From positions 186,001 to 250,000 of the forward strand of contig NZ_JAQZAJ010000002.1 in the NCBI RefSeq assembly GCF_028737195.1: DNA of 64,000 nucleotides. The letters run 5' to 3'. Origin of the DNA: Pseudovibrio exalbescens. Lineage in GTDB: Bacteria; Pseudomonadota; Alphaproteobacteria; Rhizobiales; Stappiaceae. Shown here in pieces: positions 27,526 to 39,021 of the stretch. A model generated the notes under the pieces. It saw only the letters and a list, made by a program, of their open reading frames with translations. It was not told the origin of the DNA and ran no database searches. Every line of letters starts with the position of its first letter. The stretch's first letter is position 1. The position numbers and the translations under genes are program-made.

Positions 27526-27851
27526 TTCAGAAACCACCCTTTCAGCACCCTGAGGCCGCATTTCTTCTGCGAGCAAATCAGGGCACACCCTAACGTGAGC
27601 CTACGCATATTCCCAATACTTCCGGGGCCATATCCGCTCAATTCGGAGGAATATGGGTCAAGCACGGCAAAAACCCCGGTATCCACTAGGATATTTCAAG
27701 GGAGCACGCGATCTGAACGCCGCGCCGCGTTCAGCATTCCCTAACAATCAAATCAATTGGGCCTTCAAGTCTTAGCGGAAAATTGTTTCGGTTAGGTTGC
27801 ATTAGGGGAAATACGCTACAACCACTGAAAAACAACAGAGGGAAGCCCCAG
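27526..27851. other. Divergent intergenic region
   Basis: This 326-bp region separates the carboxypeptidase from the LprI-like gene. It should hold both promoters, but I could not place a convincing -35/-10 pair or a regulatory palindrome. Confidence 0.4.
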
Positions 27852-28271
27852 ATGAAGACCTCAGCTGCGCCCTTACTGGCTTTGGCACTGACGCTCTCGG
27901 CATTTTGCGCCAGCGCTCAGGAACAACCCGATTGCGAGGCAACTCTTAATGCGGCCCAGCGCCACATCTGCGCCAATGAGGATTACCGCAAGGCCGCCGT
28001 GGACATGCTCAACGCCTACAACGCCGTAGAAGCCACAATTCGCAGCGCCTCCGTTCCCGACGACCGCAAGGCCCTTGCCCTACAGCGCCTGCAAAACAAC
28101 CAGTCTGATTGGGTCGCCTATCGAAACGGCACCTGCGATATTGTTGCCAACCTGAATGAGGCCAAGGCGACGCAAGTGGCGCTGTGCCTGACCAAAACAA
28201 CACAGGCGCGCACGGATCAGCTCAAGCGCCTTGGAGAAAAAGGCGCCGCGTTCGAGGCGTCCTCGCAATAG
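27852..28271 (+). CDS. LprI-like (DUF1311) secreted protein
   Basis: This 139-residue protein has a clear signal peptide (MKTSAAPLLALALTLSAFCASA, cleavage near residue 22) and a DUF1311/LprI-like domain with cysteines in QPDCEATLNAAQRHICAN, RNGTCDIVANLN and TQVALCL, consistent with two disulfides. Family members include lysozyme inhibitors, but many are uncharacterised; inhibition here is only a family-level guess. The ATG at 27852 is preferred because the signal peptide begins there. It is divergent from the carboxypeptidase gene and convergent with the dehydrogenase. Confidence 0.8.
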   Translation: MKTSAAPLLALALTLSAFCASAQEQPDCEATLNAAQRHICANEDYRKAAVDMLNAYNAVEATIRSASVPDDRKALALQRLQNNQSDWVAYRNGTCDIVANLNEAKATQVALCLTKTTQARTDQLKRLGEKGAAFEASSQ

Positions 28272-28293
28272 CTTCGCGCCCCACACAACAAAA

Positions 28294-28324
28294 AGCGCCA
28301 CGGGTGTGTGGCCCGCAGCGCTTC
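28294..28324 (-). terminator. Terminator of the alcohol dehydrogenase gene
   Basis: AAGCGC (28294-28299) and GCGCTT (28319-28324) with an inner CGGG/CCCG pair form a hairpin, followed on the reverse strand by the T run from 28291-28295. It lies 33 bp after the stop. Confidence 0.7.
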
Positions 28325-28356
28325 AAGGGATTCAGAAATGGCCTTCCTGAAAGTCC

Positions 28357-29505
28357 TTACATGGCAGCCTTGTAGATTGCCGTGATCTCTTCAGGTGTGG
28401 CCTGCTTCGGGTTGGTCAGGCCGCATGCATCCTTCAAAGCGTTTTCGGTCAGTGTCGGGAAGTCTTCTTCCTTCACGCCCAGCTCCGTCAAACCAGCCGG
28501 AATGCCAATGTCCTTCGACAGCTGCTGGATCGCCACAAGCGCAGCCTCAGCGCCTTCTTCAGCGCTCATGCCAGCAACATCAACACCCATCGCCTTGGCA
28601 ACGTCGCGCAGACGCTCAGGACAGACCTGGGCATTGTAGCGCTCGACGTGAGGCAGCAGGATTGCGTTACACACGCCGTGTGGCAGGTCATAGAAGCCGC
28701 CCAGCTGGTGCGCCATGGCGTGCACGTAGCCCAAAGAAGCGTTGTTGAATGCCATGCCCGCAAGGAACTGCGCATAGGCCATCTGCTCACGTGCTTCGAT
28801 GTCCTTGCCGTTTTCAACGGCCTTGCGCAGGTAAAGCTGGATCAGCTCAATGCCCTTCAGCGCACATGCATCGGTAATCGGTGTTGCTGCCACAGAAACA
28901 TAAGCTTCAATGGCGTGGGTCAGCGCATCCATACCGGTCGCAGCGGTCAACGAGGCTGGCTTGCCAACCATCAGTTCAGGATCGTTCACAGAGATCAGCG
29001 GCGTGGTGTTCTTGTCTACAATCGCCATTTTGATGTGACGCACTTCATCGGTGATGATGCAGAAGCGGGTCATTTCAGAAGCGGTACCAGCCGTTGTGTT
29101 GATGGCAATCAGTGGCAACTGAGGCAGGGAGGACTTGTCGACGCCTTCATAGTCCGCAATGCCCCCGCCGTTTGTCGCAACCAGAGCAATGCCCTTTGCG
29201 CAGTCGATTGGGGAGCCGCCGCCCAGCGCAACCACAAAGTCGCAGCCCTCTTCCTTGACCAGCTTCACGCCGCCTTCCACGTTGCCGATGGTTGGGTTTG
29301 GCTGAGATCCATCATAAATGACAGTAGAAAGGCCGTGCTCGCCAAACAGTTCTGCAACAGACTGAACAACGCCCAGTTTGCTGAGGACCTTACCGCAGAC
29401 AATCAAACCCTTTTTGAAGCCGCGCGCCTGAACTTCGGCAACCGCGTCTTTCAGGCAGCCTGCGCCCATCATGTTGACACTAGGAATAAAGAACGTGCTG
29501 GTCAT
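28357..29505 (-). CDS. Iron-containing alcohol dehydrogenase
   Basis: This 382-residue protein belongs to the group III iron-dependent dehydrogenases (YiaY, AdhB, FucO type), cytosolic NAD(P)H enzymes acting on short alcohols and aldehydes. Blocks seen are [16 protein letters not shown] (cofactor), [15 protein letters not shown] and the iron ligands in [14 protein letters not shown] and [19 protein letters not shown]. Length equals E. coli YiaY and Zymomonas AdhB. ATG 29505 has GGGAG upstream. The gene is single, with an AT-rich 550-bp upstream region holding an FNR-like box, which suggests oxygen-responsive control; this is inference. Confidence 0.9.
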   Translation of the reverse strand: MTSTFFIPSVNMMGAGCLKDAVAEVQARGFKKGLIVCGKVLSKLGVVQSVAELFGEHGLSTVIYDGSQPNPTIGNVEGGVKLVKEEGCDFVVALGGGSPIDCAKGIALVATNGGGIADYEGVDKSSLPQLPLIAINTTAGTASEMTRFCIITDEVRHIKMAIVDKNTTPLISVNDPELMVGKPASLTAATGMDALTHAIEAYVSVAATPITDACALKGIELIQLYLRKAVENGKDIEAREQMAYAQFLAGMAFNNASLGYVHAMAHQLGGFYDLPHGVCNAILLPHVERYNAQVCPERLRDVAKAMGVDVAGMSAEEGAEAALVAIQQLSKDIGIPAGLTELGVKEEDFPTLTENALKDACGLTNPKQATPEEITAIYKAAM

Positions 29506-29654
29506 CGTGCATCTCCCAATCAGCAATGCGCAGGCCCTGCTTAACGCTCCCATATGGCCTCAACACATCTCAACCCATTGAGATCATGAAGGGCCATGGG
29601 GCCTGCCTGTTAAGTCGTTCGAGAGTGACGGTAGCACAGGCTAAATCGATACAA

Positions 29655-29668
29655 TTGATCTAGAGCAA
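29655..29668. promoter_or_regulatory. FNR/FixK-like box, dehydrogenase side
   Basis: TTGAT-CTAG-AGCAA differs from the TTGAT-N4-ATCAA consensus by one base. Its centre is about 157 bp upstream of the alcohol dehydrogenase start. Confidence 0.4.
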
Positions 29669-29972
29669 ATCTAGTATTTTCCCTACGCCGTAAGTAAGGG
29701 TTATAGTATTAACCGGTATACAATGCAAAAAATTCAATCATTCTTATTTCAATTATCGCTAATATTGCTCAATGAGACTGAAATCGTCAAGCGCAAGAAC
29801 TTACCCTAGCTCTATCGATTATTTCATAATTTATCTAAATCCAAATCCAATAAAAGGATGTTGGCAATAAAGAACCGCCCCAAGATAGTAAAGTCCGCGA
29901 CGGAAACCAAGATAGACTGGCTGGCTAAAGCAATTTGAAAACAAGAATTTTTCTAAGTTTGAGGCCGGTTTT

Positions 29973-29986
29973 CTGATCTGGATCAA
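29973..29986. promoter_or_regulatory. FNR/FixK-like box, GST side
   Basis: CTGAT-CTGG-ATCAA matches TTGAT-N4-ATCAA with one change and resembles alphaproteobacterial FnrL/FixK sites. Its centre is about 79 bp upstream of the GST start codon. Confidence 0.5.
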
Positions 29987-30058
29987 TAAGTACATGGCCT
30001 TATGCAGCGCTTGAGGGTATCGTTGAACAAGGACAACTTTTCCGAGGGATCAGGCACC

Positions 30059-30667
30059 ATGTATCGCGTCATCGGAGCACCATTCACCCGCACCTTCAGG
30101 GTCATGTGGGTTCTGGAAGAAATCGCAGCGCCCTATGAAATCGAACCGGAAAAGCCGCGCTCAGATCTTGTCAGGTCACTCAACCCCACTGGCAAGGTGC
30201 CTGTTCTGGTGGACGATGGCCAGGTAATCACAGACTCCACGGCCATCTGCCAATACCTCTGCGACAAGCACGAAGCCCTCACGTTTCCCGTTGCCACCTT
30301 GGAGCGCGCAAAGCTGGATGCCGCTCTTGCCTTTGCCAACACGGAAATGGATGGCATCCTTTGGGCCGCAGCCAAACACTCTTTTGCCCTTCCCAAGGAA
30401 CTGCGCGTTCCCGCCGCCAAAAAGACTTGCCTGATGGAATGGGAAACCCAGACCCTGCCATGGCTGAAAAGCCTGCTAGCGGACAACACATGGATCTGCG
30501 GTGACCAGTTCTCACTCGCCGATGTCTTCATTGGCCACTGTCTGGATTGGGCCATGAAGTTCAAGTTCCCCGCGCCCCTAGGCAGTGCCAAGGCCTATGT
30601 TGACCGCCTTCACGCCCGCCCCGCCTATCAATCAGCAATCAAACGCGGCCTGTCACTTGCACAGTAA
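30059..30667 (+). CDS. Glutathione S-transferase family protein
   Basis: This 202-residue protein has an N-terminal thioredoxin-like domain (IGAPFTRTFRVMWVLEE, then NPTGKVPVLVDDG with the cis-proline and DSTAICQYL with the glutathione-binding D-S pair) and an all-helical C-terminal domain with the FSLADVFIGH cap motif. It conjugates or reduces small electrophiles with glutathione; the substrate is unknown. I prefer the ATG at 30059, where the thioredoxin domain begins. It is followed 20 bp later by the DUF1761 gene with which it probably forms an operon. Confidence 0.85.
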   Translation: MYRVIGAPFTRTFRVMWVLEEIAAPYEIEPEKPRSDLVRSLNPTGKVPVLVDDGQVITDSTAICQYLCDKHEALTFPVATLERAKLDAALAFANTEMDGILWAAAKHSFALPKELRVPAAKKTCLMEWETQTLPWLKSLLADNTWICGDQFSLADVFIGHCLDWAMKFKFPAPLGSAKAYVDRLHARPAYQSAIKRGLSLAQ

Positions 30668-30687
30668 GCCCCTTGGAGGATGAGCCC

Positions 30688-31104
30688 ATGATGTTCGATG
30701 GCGTCTATCTGCCAGCTGTTGCCTACGCCGCGCTGGCCTCTTTTGCTTTTGGGGCGGCCTACTATGGCCTTCTGTCAAGGGCCTGGGTATCCGCAGCACG
30801 CCTGTCGCCCGAGCAAGCAAAGCCCAAGGTCACCACACTCGCCCTCACCTTGTTCTGCGAGTTCGTGATGGCTTTTGTGCTGGCGGGTGTCATTTACCAC
30901 ACGGCGGAAGTCACATTAGGCAACGGTTTGATTTCAGCCGCGATGATCTGGGTCGGCTTCATGCTGACCGGCCTCATCATCAACCACCGCTACCAAAGCG
31001 CAAGCTGGGCGCTGACCATAATCGACTCAGGTCACTGGCTAGGTGTTTTACTTATTCAAGGAGCGGTATACGGCTACACAGCATCAATCATGGTGCAATC
31101 CTGA
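30688..31104 (+). CDS. DUF1761 membrane protein
   Basis: This 138-residue protein has four hydrophobic spans (starting at VAYAALASFAFGAAYYGLL) separated by short loops, the DUF1761 pattern, with LTLFCEFVMAFVLAGVIYH and INHRYQSASWALTIIDSGHWL. No function is established that I know. GGAGGA lies seven bases before ATG 30688; the next codon is also ATG. It shares a transcript with the GST. Confidence 0.75.
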   Translation: MMFDGVYLPAVAYAALASFAFGAAYYGLLSRAWVSAARLSPEQAKPKVTTLALTLFCEFVMAFVLAGVIYHTAEVTLGNGLISAAMIWVGFMLTGLIINHRYQSASWALTIIDSGHWLGVLLIQGAVYGYTASIMVQS

Positions 31105-31339
31105 GGGAATTACTCAATTAATAAAGACGATCTGTAGATTGGTATTAGACTAAATATGTATAATATCGATTTTCTATTGGTATTACGCAGCGTATTGGAC
31201 GCGATGAATACTAAAATTTACAGGTAACCTACCAAAGTTCGATACTTGACGTCTGGACGCTGTACCTGCGGATAACCATAATGCGCCCTAGGAAAAACAG
31301 GCCCAACCAAGGGCCCATCATTCATTGGGGAGGAACGCC
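31105..31339. other. Leader region of acs
   Basis: This 235-bp region is AT-rich in its first half (31110-31200) and holds TTGACG at 31246-31251 as a possible -35 element without a clear -10 partner. It ends in a strong GGGGAGG ribosome binding site before acs. Confidence 0.4.
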
Positions 31340-33286
<1,947 letters not shown>

Positions 33287-33322
33287 GAACGCAAAAAATC
33301 CGCGTTTCATTCAAACCAACGC

Positions 33323-33352
33323 AAAAGGGCGCTTCACACGAAGCGCCCTTTT
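33323..33352. terminator. Bidirectional terminator, acs/tadG
   Basis: AAAAGGGCGCTT (33323-33334) and AAGCGCCCTTTT (33341-33352) pair perfectly around CACACG, with T runs both ways. It serves acs and the convergent tadG-like gene. Confidence 0.9.
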
Positions 33353-33372
33353 TGGTGAACTTGGCTCAGCAA

Positions 33373-34767
33373 TTACCGAGACAGATAAATATTCTGAATA
33401 TCATTGGCAATCGCTGCAAATGCCGCGATCAAGTCATCTTGATCCTTTGCGCTGTAGTAAGTTTCTTTTTCATCCGTAGCACAATCTTTCATTATCTTTG
33501 CTGCAGCGGATGTCTCGCTATTGCCAAAGTAAATCGTGTATACCCGAATTTTCTCAAGACCGTTTTTCTGCTCTTTCATAGAAGAACAAATATCTTTAGC
33601 AGAATTACCCGACTCAGTGGTAGGTGAGATCCCACATCCACTTCGAGATACGCGCACCCAACCTGAAGACGTCTTACATCTCCCACTTCTATTGTACCTA
33701 GTTCCTTTTGGCCTAAATACTCGGTTGAAATCGCCATCTGTCATAAGTACAAGAAACTTGAGGCGATCATCATCAAAATACTCCCCAGGCGCACTGTCTT
33801 TATCCACGAGTGTCCAGAGTTCTGACCACTTTGGCGAAAGGGTATAATACCCCCAAGCGACACCGGTATGCCCGGCTGTACCGCCACCGGTAGCCATATC
33901 CTCAATTGCCCCTTCAATTTCCGCTTTCTTTGCGCTGAGCGGCATGAGTGGCTTTTTCGAGCAGGTAGAGGATCCGCCACCGAAGTAATTGATTTTACCA
34001 CTTCTTTTTTGAGAAAAGGGCGCATCCGTATCGCTATCCGCGCCCATTCGTTCGGTCACGCATTTTGTTGTTTGCCCGTCGGACACCACCGCACTGACAG
34101 TTGTGTCTTTTGCTTGGTACTTGATGGGAAGCTGCGCATTCACCCCTTCGCTATAGGGCACAACAGATATGCGTACCCGGCTGTTTCCAGGAAGCACGGT
34201 ATCGTCCAGAAGTGTGTCTACCAGACCCTTAGCTGCTTTTTTCAAGCTTGTAATTCGGTTGCCACCCATTGATCCGGTAACATCGAGCACCAATGCAACT
34301 TCAGCGTCTCTCGTGGGGAATGACGCTTCAGAACTGGCAGAAACCGCCAGTTTCCGGAGATCATCAGTATCAGCTCCCATCAAATCAAGATGATGGATAA
34401 AAAAAGTTGGCACTTCGGCGGAAGCTGAGGCAACAACACGCCCCTCGGTGTTTATCAGTTCGATATTTCTGTCACCCAAGGTGACATCTGAATACAGCCC
34501 CTTGATGTTTGCATTGAAGTAGTCTTCAAAATGCTTCTCCGCTTGGGCTTGTGTCATGAGGGTCGTAGACGCCTTGTAGGCAACCGCCAGCGCCGCATTG
34601 TCGATCGCATGATTAATTGCCTGACGCGTGTTAATGGCACGCGCAAAGTCAATAGCAGCTCCCGCCAGCACAATAAGGACAACAATCAAAACCGCGACAA
34701 GCGGGAGAACAACCCCCCGTTCGCAGCGAAGGAACCGCGCGAACCGCCTAGGAAGATGTACAGCCAT
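33373..34767 (-). CDS. Orphan TadG-like protein with VWA domain
   Basis: This is a 464-residue TadE/TadG-type pseudopilin-like protein. The N-terminal segment CERGVVLPLVAVLIVVLIVLAGAAIDFARA is the prepilin-like anchor with a conserved Gly-Val and a glutamate before it. A von Willebrand A domain follows, with the MIDAS motif DVTGSMG, and an insert with at least six cysteines (TKC, STC, RCK, GCG, DIC, DCA), which suggests disulfides outside the inner membrane. ATG 34767 is preferred to a GTG two codons earlier. No other tad genes are in the window, and its 3' half is AT-richer than its neighbours. Confidence 0.82.
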   Translation of the reverse strand: MAVHLPRRFARFLRCERGVVLPLVAVLIVVLIVLAGAAIDFARAINTRQAINHAIDNAALAVAYKASTTLMTQAQAEKHFEDYFNANIKGLYSDVTLGDRNIELINTEGRVVASASAEVPTFFIHHLDLMGADTDDLRKLAVSASSEASFPTRDAEVALVLDVTGSMGGNRITSLKKAAKGLVDTLLDDTVLPGNSRVRISVVPYSEGVNAQLPIKYQAKDTTVSAVVSDGQTTKCVTERMGADSDTDAPFSQKRSGKINYFGGGSSTCSKKPLMPLSAKKAEIEGAIEDMATGGGTAGHTGVAWGYYTLSPKWSELWTLVDKDSAPGEYFDDDRLKFLVLMTDGDFNRVFRPKGTRYNRSGRCKTSSGWVRVSRSGCGISPTTESGNSAKDICSSMKEQKNGLEKIRVYTIYFGNSETSAAAKIMKDCATDEKETYYSAKDQDDLIAAFAAIANDIQNIYLSR

Positions 34768-34882
34768 CCCCACCCCCGAAATTTAGTTAGGTAGTTGTAG
34801 CTCTACCCCATCGGGAGTTTGGGAACTGTTAAAGTTTTAGCGTCTCGCAAAAACTCGTTAAACTGGTAAACCAATCATTACT

Positions 34883-35440
34883 CTATGGTTCCAGCTCGGT
34901 ATCCCAATATAGGAAGTCGATCCAGCTTTCATGCAGATAGTTCGGAGGGAACATCCGTCCATTGTTATGCAGATCCTGAACAGTAGGCATATACGGCATC
35001 TGCATGGGCCGCATGTTCATTTCCTGCCAGGACTTGTTGGATTTGCGCACATTGCATGGGGAACAAGCGGTGATAACGTTTTCCCATGTGGTCAAACCAC
35101 CTTTTGAGCGCGGGATCAGGTGATCGAAGGTGAGATCATGGTGCGTGCCACAGTACTGGCACTGAAAGCGATCTCTTAGAAAGACATTGAAGCGTGTGAA
35201 GGCGGGGTATCTGGTCGGCTTTACGAAGTTTTTCAGTGCGACCACACTGGGAAGTCGGAAGTTGAAGCTCGGACTTCGTACGCTAACGTCATAGTATGAA
35301 ACGATGTTTACCCGGTCCATAAACACCGCTTTGACCGTGTCCTGCCACGACCACAGCGACAGGGGATAGTAGGATAAAGGCCTGTAATCCGCGTTCAGCA
35401 CCAGTGCCGGATGGGTGCCTGCGGGAACCGCAGTAGTCAC
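34883..35440 (-). CDS. HNH endonuclease
   Basis: This 185-residue protein has an HNH nuclease motif: CQYCGTHHDLTFDHLIPRSKGGLTTWENVITACSPCN, where two CxxC pairs hold a zinc and the DH...N...H region is catalytic. The N-terminal part ALVLNADYRPLSYYPLSLWSW is the conserved helper region of a group of chromosomal HNH proteins common in Alphaproteobacteria. The natural role is unknown; no methyltransferase or phage gene lies next to it. It is a single gene, 115 bp before the tadG-like gene. Confidence 0.87.
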   Translation of the reverse strand: MTTAVPAGTHPALVLNADYRPLSYYPLSLWSWQDTVKAVFMDRVNIVSYYDVSVRSPSFNFRLPSVVALKNFVKPTRYPAFTRFNVFLRDRFQCQYCGTHHDLTFDHLIPRSKGGLTTWENVITACSPCNVRKSNKSWQEMNMRPMQMPYMPTVQDLHNNGRMFPPNYLHESWIDFLYWDTELEP

Positions 35441-35644
35441 GTCCTGCTCCTCGTTTGCTACCTAAAGACCAAACAACTAAGTCTACGAATGTCTTCGGTG
35501 CGTGGATTATTGTAGGCGCTGGGTGACAGTCTTGTGAAGACAGAACGTGAACCTGTGGTCTACTTTGACTTACCCAAAGGTTATTTTTTGCGACTATACC
35601 TTTGTGTTTTCAAGCCTCTAGCGCTTTGCTGAGCAACCACAAAA

Positions 35645-35673
35645 AAACGGGCATTACGTAGTAACGCCCGTTT
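35645..35673 (-). terminator. Terminator of leuC
   Basis: AAACGGGC (35645-35652) pairs with GCCCGTTT (35666-35673), the inner part pairing further with one mismatch. On the reverse strand a T run follows from the A tract 35641-35647. Confidence 0.8.
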
Positions 35674-35696
35674 GAAACGACTTGTTGCTAGCTGGC

Positions 35697-37103
35697 TTAT
35701 GACCAGTTTCGGATATCCACGAACTTGCCGGCAACTGCGGCAGCAGCGGCCATCGCTGGTGACACCAGATGCGTGCGGCCCTTAAAGCCTTGACGGCCTT
35801 CAAAGTTTCGGTTTGAGGTTGACGCACAGCGCTCACCCGGAGCCAGTTTGTCGGCATTCATGGCCAAACACATGGAACAGCCCGGCTCGCGCCATTCAAA
35901 GCCTGCCGCCTTGAACACTTCGTCCAGGCCTTCCGCTTCTGCCTGCGCCTTTACCAAGCCAGAACCGGGAACCACCATGGCACTGACGCGGTCTGAAACC
36001 TTCTTGCCCTTCACCATCGAGGCAGCAGCGCGCAAGTCCTCAATTCGGCCGTTGGTGCAAGAACCGATGAACACGCGATCGATCTCGATGTCGGTGATCT
36101 TCTGACCCGCTTCCAGCCCCATGTACTCAAGCGCCCGCTTCTTGGAATGGCGGCGGTTCTCGTCTTCAATACCTTCAGGGTTCGGCACTTCTCCGGTTAC
36201 AGACACCACATCTTCCGGCGAAGAGCCCCAAGTCACAATTGGCGGCAGGTTGGCGGCATCAAGGACGATTTCCTTGTCAAACGCTGCGCCTTCATCAGAA
36301 TACAGCGTCTCCCAATAGGCCTTTGCCATTTCCCAAGCTTGCCCCTGCGGGGTTTTTGGACGGCCCTTGAGGTACTCATAGGTCACTTCATCAGGCGCTA
36401 TCAGACCGGCGCGGGCACCCGCCTCAATGGACATGTTACAGACGGTCATCCGGCCTTCCATGGACAAGGAGCGGATCGCTTCGCCTGCATATTCAATCAC
36501 ATAGCCCGTACCACCGGCGGTCCCCAGCTCGCCAATGATGGCCAGCACAATGTCCTTGGCCGTCACACCATGGGGCAATTGACCGTTCACGGTCACACGC
36601 AGGTTCTTGGCTTTCTTCTGGATCAGCGTCTGTGTTGCCAGAACGTGCTCCACCTCGGAAGTACCAATGCCGTGCGCCAATGAGCCAAATGCGCCATGGG
36701 TTGAGGTATGGCTGTCACCGCAAACGATGGTCATGCCAGGCAGCGTAAAGCCCTGTTCCGGCCCTACAATGTGAACCACACCCTGACGCTCATCCAGTTC
36801 TGAATAGTACTCGATGCCAAACTCAGCAGCGTTCTTTGCCAGCGTATCCACCTGCAAAGCGCTTTCTGGGTCATCAATGCCATTGGAGCGGTCGGTTGTT
36901 GGAACGTTGTGGTCTACCACGGCCAACGTGCGCTTTGGATGACGCACCTGCCGGCCAGCCATGCGCAAGCCTTCAAAGGCCTGCGGGCTGGTCACCTCAT
37001 GAACGAGATGGCGGTCAATGTAAAGCAGGCTGGTACCGTCTTCCTGAGTGCTGACGACGTGATGATCCCAGATCTTGTCATAGAGTGTTTTGGCCTGCGA
37101 CAT
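35697..37103 (-). CDS. leuC: 3-isopropylmalate dehydratase large subunit
   Basis: This 468-residue aconitase-family subunit isomerises 2-isopropylmalate to 3-isopropylmalate in leucine synthesis. The iron-sulfur cysteines are in [15 protein letters not shown] and [50 protein letters not shown] is the aconitase signature. ATG 37103 is preceded by GGAGA. The small subunit leuD is not adjacent; relatives also keep it at another site. It is monocistronic with its own terminator. Confidence 0.96.
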   Translation of the reverse strand: MSQAKTLYDKIWDHHVVSTQEDGTSLLYIDRHLVHEVTSPQAFEGLRMAGRQVRHPKRTLAVVDHNVPTTDRSNGIDDPESALQVDTLAKNAAEFGIEYYSELDERQGVVHIVGPEQGFTLPGMTIVCGDSHTSTHGAFGSLAHGIGTSEVEHVLATQTLIQKKAKNLRVTVNGQLPHGVTAKDIVLAIIGELGTAGGTGYVIEYAGEAIRSLSMEGRMTVCNMSIEAGARAGLIAPDEVTYEYLKGRPKTPQGQAWEMAKAYWETLYSDEGAAFDKEIVLDAANLPPIVTWGSSPEDVVSVTGEVPNPEGIEDENRRHSKKRALEYMGLEAGQKITDIEIDRVFIGSCTNGRIEDLRAAASMVKGKKVSDRVSAMVVPGSGLVKAQAEAEGLDEVFKAAGFEWREPGCSMCLAMNADKLAPGERCASTSNRNFEGRQGFKGRTHLVSPAMAAAAAVAGKFVDIRNWS

Positions 37104-37348
37104 TGCGCGATCTCCTGGAAAGCCTTGGCTCAAAGGTTTGGTTCCAAAGCATCATGCCGGACCCGCCTGTGAGCATCTCCTTATTTCTTTAAAAGCTCGC
37201 CCGGTTCTTTGCCGTGGCGAGTAATTCCTGAGCGAAGGTGCAATAACCCCTCGCTATTGTTCGGCTATAATGTGCTTAAGCCGCTAAAAAGCGCAAGAAG
37301 CCTGAACTTGAGAATCTCTCAAGACCATTGGATGGCAACGCAATGTGG

Positions 37349-38230
37349 TTACTTGGGAAATTCCTCAGTGTTTTCAGGAATGAGGTCCACGAGCATGATT
37401 TCGGGCGGACAATTGAAGCGCAGCGGCAAACGCGAGCAACCAAGACCTGCTGTTACCAAAAGCCGTGTTCCGCCCCTCCTAAACAATCCTTGAGCATACT
37501 TGGTGCCGAACCGGGAAGGCACGGTCAAAGCCCCGAGGAAGGGCAGCCGCACCTGCCCACCATGGGTATGCCCGCTCAGAACCAGCCCGACGCGGTCCAT
37601 CGGCTCTTCAAAAATGTCGGGCTCATGGGCGAGTAAAAGGACGGGGTGCTGGTCTTCAAAGATTTGCGCGAGGGTGCCGTCAAGATCATCAGCCCCTTCT
37701 CGGCCCTGCCAAAGTTTCCCGTTGGTGTACTGATCTGCAAGACCAGCCACCCAAATCGCCTCGTTCCCGCCAACAGGAATAAGCCGCGCCTCGTTCTCCA
37801 GAACAGGGATTTTAGCTTCAGCAAGCGCTTGCCTGGCGCCCTGTAAGTCCTCAAGCCAATCATGATTGCCAAGAACCGCAAAACGCCCCAGAGGAGCCTC
37901 CAGCTCAGCGAGCGGCCGTGCCCATTCGTCGGGCTTGAGTTTGCGCAGAAGAAAGGGGGCATGGATGCCGGTTTCAAAGTCACCAAGCAGCATTGCAAGA
38001 TCCGGTTTCAAACCGTTCACTTGGCGGACAATGCCAAGTATGCGCTGCTCATTCATCCATGGCACGCAAGCGTGAAAGTCACCCAGAGCGGCAACACGCA
38101 GCGGATGCGCAAGACCGCGCATGGGCATAGTGTAGCGCCGCACCACAGGCACACGCATCGGCTCCACAAGAACCGCATAGGTCAGCAGGAACAGGCCGAG
38201 CAGAGAAAGTGCAAGAAATGCGATCAACAT
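37349..38230 (-). CDS. Calcineurin-like metallophosphoesterase, YkuE type
   Basis: This 293-residue protein has one N-terminal membrane anchor (FLALSLLGLFLLTYAVLVEP) and a metallophosphoesterase domain with all metal-binding blocks: GDFHA, LLGDFE, LGNHDW, LLAHEPD and LSGHTHGGQV. It resembles membrane-linked YkuE and YaeI proteins, which act on lipid or nucleotide phosphates; the substrate is unknown. It is convergent with nothing and ends 245 bp upstream of the leuC start, so it is a separate leftward unit. Confidence 0.85.
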   Translation of the reverse strand: MLIAFLALSLLGLFLLTYAVLVEPMRVPVVRRYTMPMRGLAHPLRVAALGDFHACVPWMNEQRILGIVRQVNGLKPDLAMLLGDFETGIHAPFLLRKLKPDEWARPLAELEAPLGRFAVLGNHDWLEDLQGARQALAEAKIPVLENEARLIPVGGNEAIWVAGLADQYTNGKLWQGREGADDLDGTLAQIFEDQHPVLLLAHEPDIFEEPMDRVGLVLSGHTHGGQVRLPFLGALTVPSRFGTKYAQGLFRRGGTRLLVTAGLGCSRLPLRFNCPPEIMLVDLIPENTEEFPK

Positions 38231-38298
38231 GGCCGCAGCCTAACGACAACGACCTAAGAAAACCAGAATCCGAGACCACAGGAACATGACAAAAGAAA

Positions 38299-38323
38299 AG
38301 CCCCGCAGCAGCACTACGGGGCT
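38299..38323 (-). terminator. Terminator of rplS
   Basis: AGCCCCG (38299-38305) pairs with CGGGGCT (38317-38323), followed on the reverse strand by CTTTTCTTTT. It lies 31 bp after the rplS stop. Confidence 0.8.
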
Positions 38324-38353
38324 ATCCAAAAATCGCTCTGAGCGATCCCTATC

Positions 38354-38815
38354 TTATTCAGCGGAAGCCTGAGCTTCTTCTGCCTTGGCAGCAGCCTTAG
38401 CGGCACGTGCTTCAGCAGCAGCGGTGCGCTGCTCTTCGTTGAGGCGCTTCGCGCGAGCGTTGGTTGCTTCAACGATACGTGCGGACTTACCGCGACGGTC
38501 ACGGAGGTAGTAGAGCTTCGCGCGGCGAACCTTACCACGACGAACAACGTCTACGCCTTCGATCATTGGGCTGTAGATTGGGAATACACGCTCAACACCT
38601 TCGCCGTAAGAGATCTTGCGAACGGTGAAGCTCTCGTTGATGCCGCCGCCAGAACGTGCAATGCAAACGCCTTCGTATGCCTGTACACGGGTGCGGGTAC
38701 CTTCTGTAACGCGAACGTTTACGCGTACGGTGTCACCTGGAGAGAATTCTGGCAGCTTGCGCTGACCTTCGATGCGCGCCATTTCTTCGGCGTTCAGCTG
38801 CTCAATGATATTCAT
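38354..38815 (-). CDS. rplS: 50S ribosomal protein L19
   Basis: This 153-residue ribosomal protein stabilises the 30S-50S interface. The L19 core runs from [12 protein letters not shown] to [19 protein letters not shown]-terminal tail of about 30 residues rich in Ala, Glu and Lys extends beyond the core, as in several Alphaproteobacteria. Codon use is biased as in highly expressed genes. It lies 206 bp after trmD in the same direction. Confidence 0.97.
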   Translation of the reverse strand: MNIIEQLNAEEMARIEGQRKLPEFSPGDTVRVNVRVTEGTRTRVQAYEGVCIARSGGGINESFTVRKISYGEGVERVFPIYSPMIEGVDVVRRGKVRRAKLYYLRDRRGKSARIVEATNARAKRLNEEQRTAAAEARAAKAAAKAEEAQASAE

Positions 38816-39021
38816 GGCAGTTTTCCATCTTTCAATTGGTCAGAGCGTCCACAAACGGTCCAGCCGTGGGGGACGGGTTCACCAAACCTTGGCATATGCC
38901 GGGAATTGGAGCGTAGTAGCTCCTCTCAAAACGGTACGGACAGATTCTGCCCACCGGTTGGCGCGCTTAATAACCGGTTTCTGGCCCTTTGTCACCGGTC
39001 TCCGGCGATTTTTTTTCGATT

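Larger units (their letters stand above)
29506..30058. other. AT-rich divergent intergenic region
   Basis: This 553-bp gap between the alcohol dehydrogenase and the GST has markedly lower GC than its surroundings, notably 29690-29860, and no credible gene. It contains two FNR-like boxes, one on each side. It could be a long regulatory region or the remnant of lost genes. Confidence 0.5.

Noticed and set aside
26443-27744. A 433-codon open frame antisense to the carboxypeptidase gene
   Set aside because: It is a low-quality shadow of a gene with complete catalytic motifs.
34883-35440. HNH endonuclease as part of a restriction or defence system
   Set aside because: No methyltransferase, phage or other defence gene lies beside it, and similar single HNH genes are common in Alphaproteobacteria.
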